Positions 62,961 to 64,000 of a stretch of DNA of 64,000 nucleotides are shown here, piece by piece; positions within the stretch are counted from its first letter, which is position 1, and each line of letters starts with the position of its first letter. Location: positions 3,286,001-3,350,000 of the forward strand of contig OX621237.1 in the NCBI GenBank assembly GCA_951640165.1, written 5' to 3'. Position numbers and translations under genes: made by a program. This DNA comes from Pseudoips prasinana (Eukaryota > Arthropoda > Insecta > Lepidoptera > Nolidae). The notes beneath the pieces are model-generated. The model worked only from the letters and a program-made list of their open reading frames with translations, was not told the origin of the DNA and ran no database searches.

Positions 62961-63455
62961 AAACCGGCCAATTGCGAGTCGGACTCGCCCATGAAGGGTT
63001 CCGTAGCAGCAAGTATTTCAGTTGATTAAATGAAAGGTAAATTGCGGTTTACGATTTATGACGTATTAAAAAAACCTCTCGTTCTCGATCTCGTTCAAAC
63101 CAATTTTCATTTTACCACTTTGGAAGTATCTCTCGCGCAAACTATTCCGTTAAGAAAAAAATTATATTAAAAACCTCAATATCATTTTTGAAAACCTATC
63201 CATAGATACCCCACTTGTATGAGTACGATGAAAAAAAAATGAGTTTCAGTTCCATGTATGGGGAACCCTCAAAATTATTGGTCTATTTCTATTTTTGTAT
63301 GAAAATCTTAATGCTGTTCATAGAATACATCTACGTACAAAGTTTCAACAGTATAGCTCTTATAGTTCCGGAAAAAAGCTGTGACATACGGACGGACAGA
63401 CAGACATGACGAATCTATAAGGGTTCCGTTTTTGCCATTTGGCTACGGAACCCTA
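62961..63455 (+). repeat. GGGTTCCG-bounded dispersed repeat
   Basis: CCGGCCAATTGCGAGTCGG to GCTACGGAACCCT, with a short ACGGACGGACAG tract. Confidence 0.75.
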
Positions 63456-63644
63456 AAAATAGTACTACATTTGGTAAAAAGGTAAAAATCTAACATAGTG
63501 TGAATTAAAAAAAGACCCTCTGTCTTACGAATATTCGATCAGGTCACGAGTCCTGACGCGAGTTTAACATTTTTTACTAATCCCAAAAAAGTGCACGAAG
63601 CCGCTAAAGAAGTCTTCACTTCTATAAAGAAAGACTCGAGTGGC

Positions 63645-63810
63645 GACCACGAACCGGAAGACGCAGCGTGGGCAGGCTACAAGATGGACCGATGATCTTG
63701 TGCGGTACGCTGGAAACTGCTGGATGCGAATAGCGCTAGACCGGCATTTGTGGAGATCTTTGGGGGAGGCCTTTATCCAGCAGTGGACGTCTTTCGGCTG
63801 ATATGGTGAC
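63645..63810 (+). repeat. RTE LINE 3'-end fragment
   Basis: AGACGCAGCGTGGGCAGGCT, GACCGATGATCTTGTGCGG, GGAGGCCTTTATCCAGCAG and TTTCGGCTGATATGGTGA. Confidence 0.85.
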
Positions 63811-63867
63811 GAAAGAAAGACAGAACGATGAGAAGGAGATTGAGAAGGAGATTAATAAATAAAATGA

Positions 63868-64000
63868 AATAAAGTCAAAGTCAAATTTATTTATTGCTTA
63901 TTACAAGTAGGGAAATGTGGTTTTGTATCTTATATTAAGGATCTCTGTAACATACCAATGAGGTGTGCAATATTTTATACATTTTAATTCACAATTTATG
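63868..64000 (-). repeat. CR1/Jockey-like LINE 3' end, antisense, runs off the window
   Basis: AAAGTCAAAGTCAAATTTAT is the complement of the 3' terminus seen at 20680-20702. Confidence 0.6.

Overview
This window looks like repeat-dominated intergenic or intronic DNA from a lepidopteran (moth or butterfly) nuclear genome. It is AT-rich overall. It contains many copies of short families that I recognise from butterfly and moth genomes: non-autonomous Helitrons ending in GGCACAGCTAG, a repeat bounded by GGGTTCCG / CGGAACCC, and several tRNA-headed SINEs. It also carries insect-type CR1/Jockey, R1-clade and RTE non-LTR retrotransposons. I see no complete host gene. Two short minus-strand open stretches (22032-22302 and 25969-26100) could be terminal exons or gene relics.

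Layout. 1-4140: repeats and MITEs. 4150-15651: a stack of nested transposons. A CR1-like retrotransposon (about 5357-15651) is broken by an antisense CR1 3' fragment (about 7548-8442) and by a 5.4 kb DNA transposon (9612-14996, 4-bp ATAT target duplication). That transposon carries a spliced minus-strand gene for a DDE-like protein, and the gene is itself split by a 2.4 kb Tc1/mariner-type element (11177-13573) with an intact intron-containing transposase. 15650-34700: SINEs (tRNA- and 5S-rRNA-derived), Helitrons, MITEs and a hAT-type non-autonomous element, with LINE 3' scraps. 34711-39758: a full-length R1-clade LINE with two intact ORFs, poly(A) and a 13-bp target duplication, inserted at the terminus of a Helitron. 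39760-60600: more SINE, Helitron and LINE debris, including two GC-rich R1-like 3' ends (45712-46217 and about 47990-49334). 60755-62239: a 5'-truncated RTE LINE with an open reverse transcriptase frame, inserted in a Helitron with an 8-bp duplication. 62240-64000: Helitron remainder, repeats and LINE 3' ends.

The reading frames do not form one pathway; they are parts of selfish elements. Those most likely to have been active recently are the R1-clade element (both ORFs open, clean duplication), the Tc1-like element (open 334-residue spliced transposase) and the RTE copy (open frame, clean duplication). The nesting gives a relative insertion order. Start codons of element ORFs were chosen by eye, since eukaryotic starts and splice sites cannot be confirmed from DNA alone. 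Coordinates of degraded repeats are approximate.
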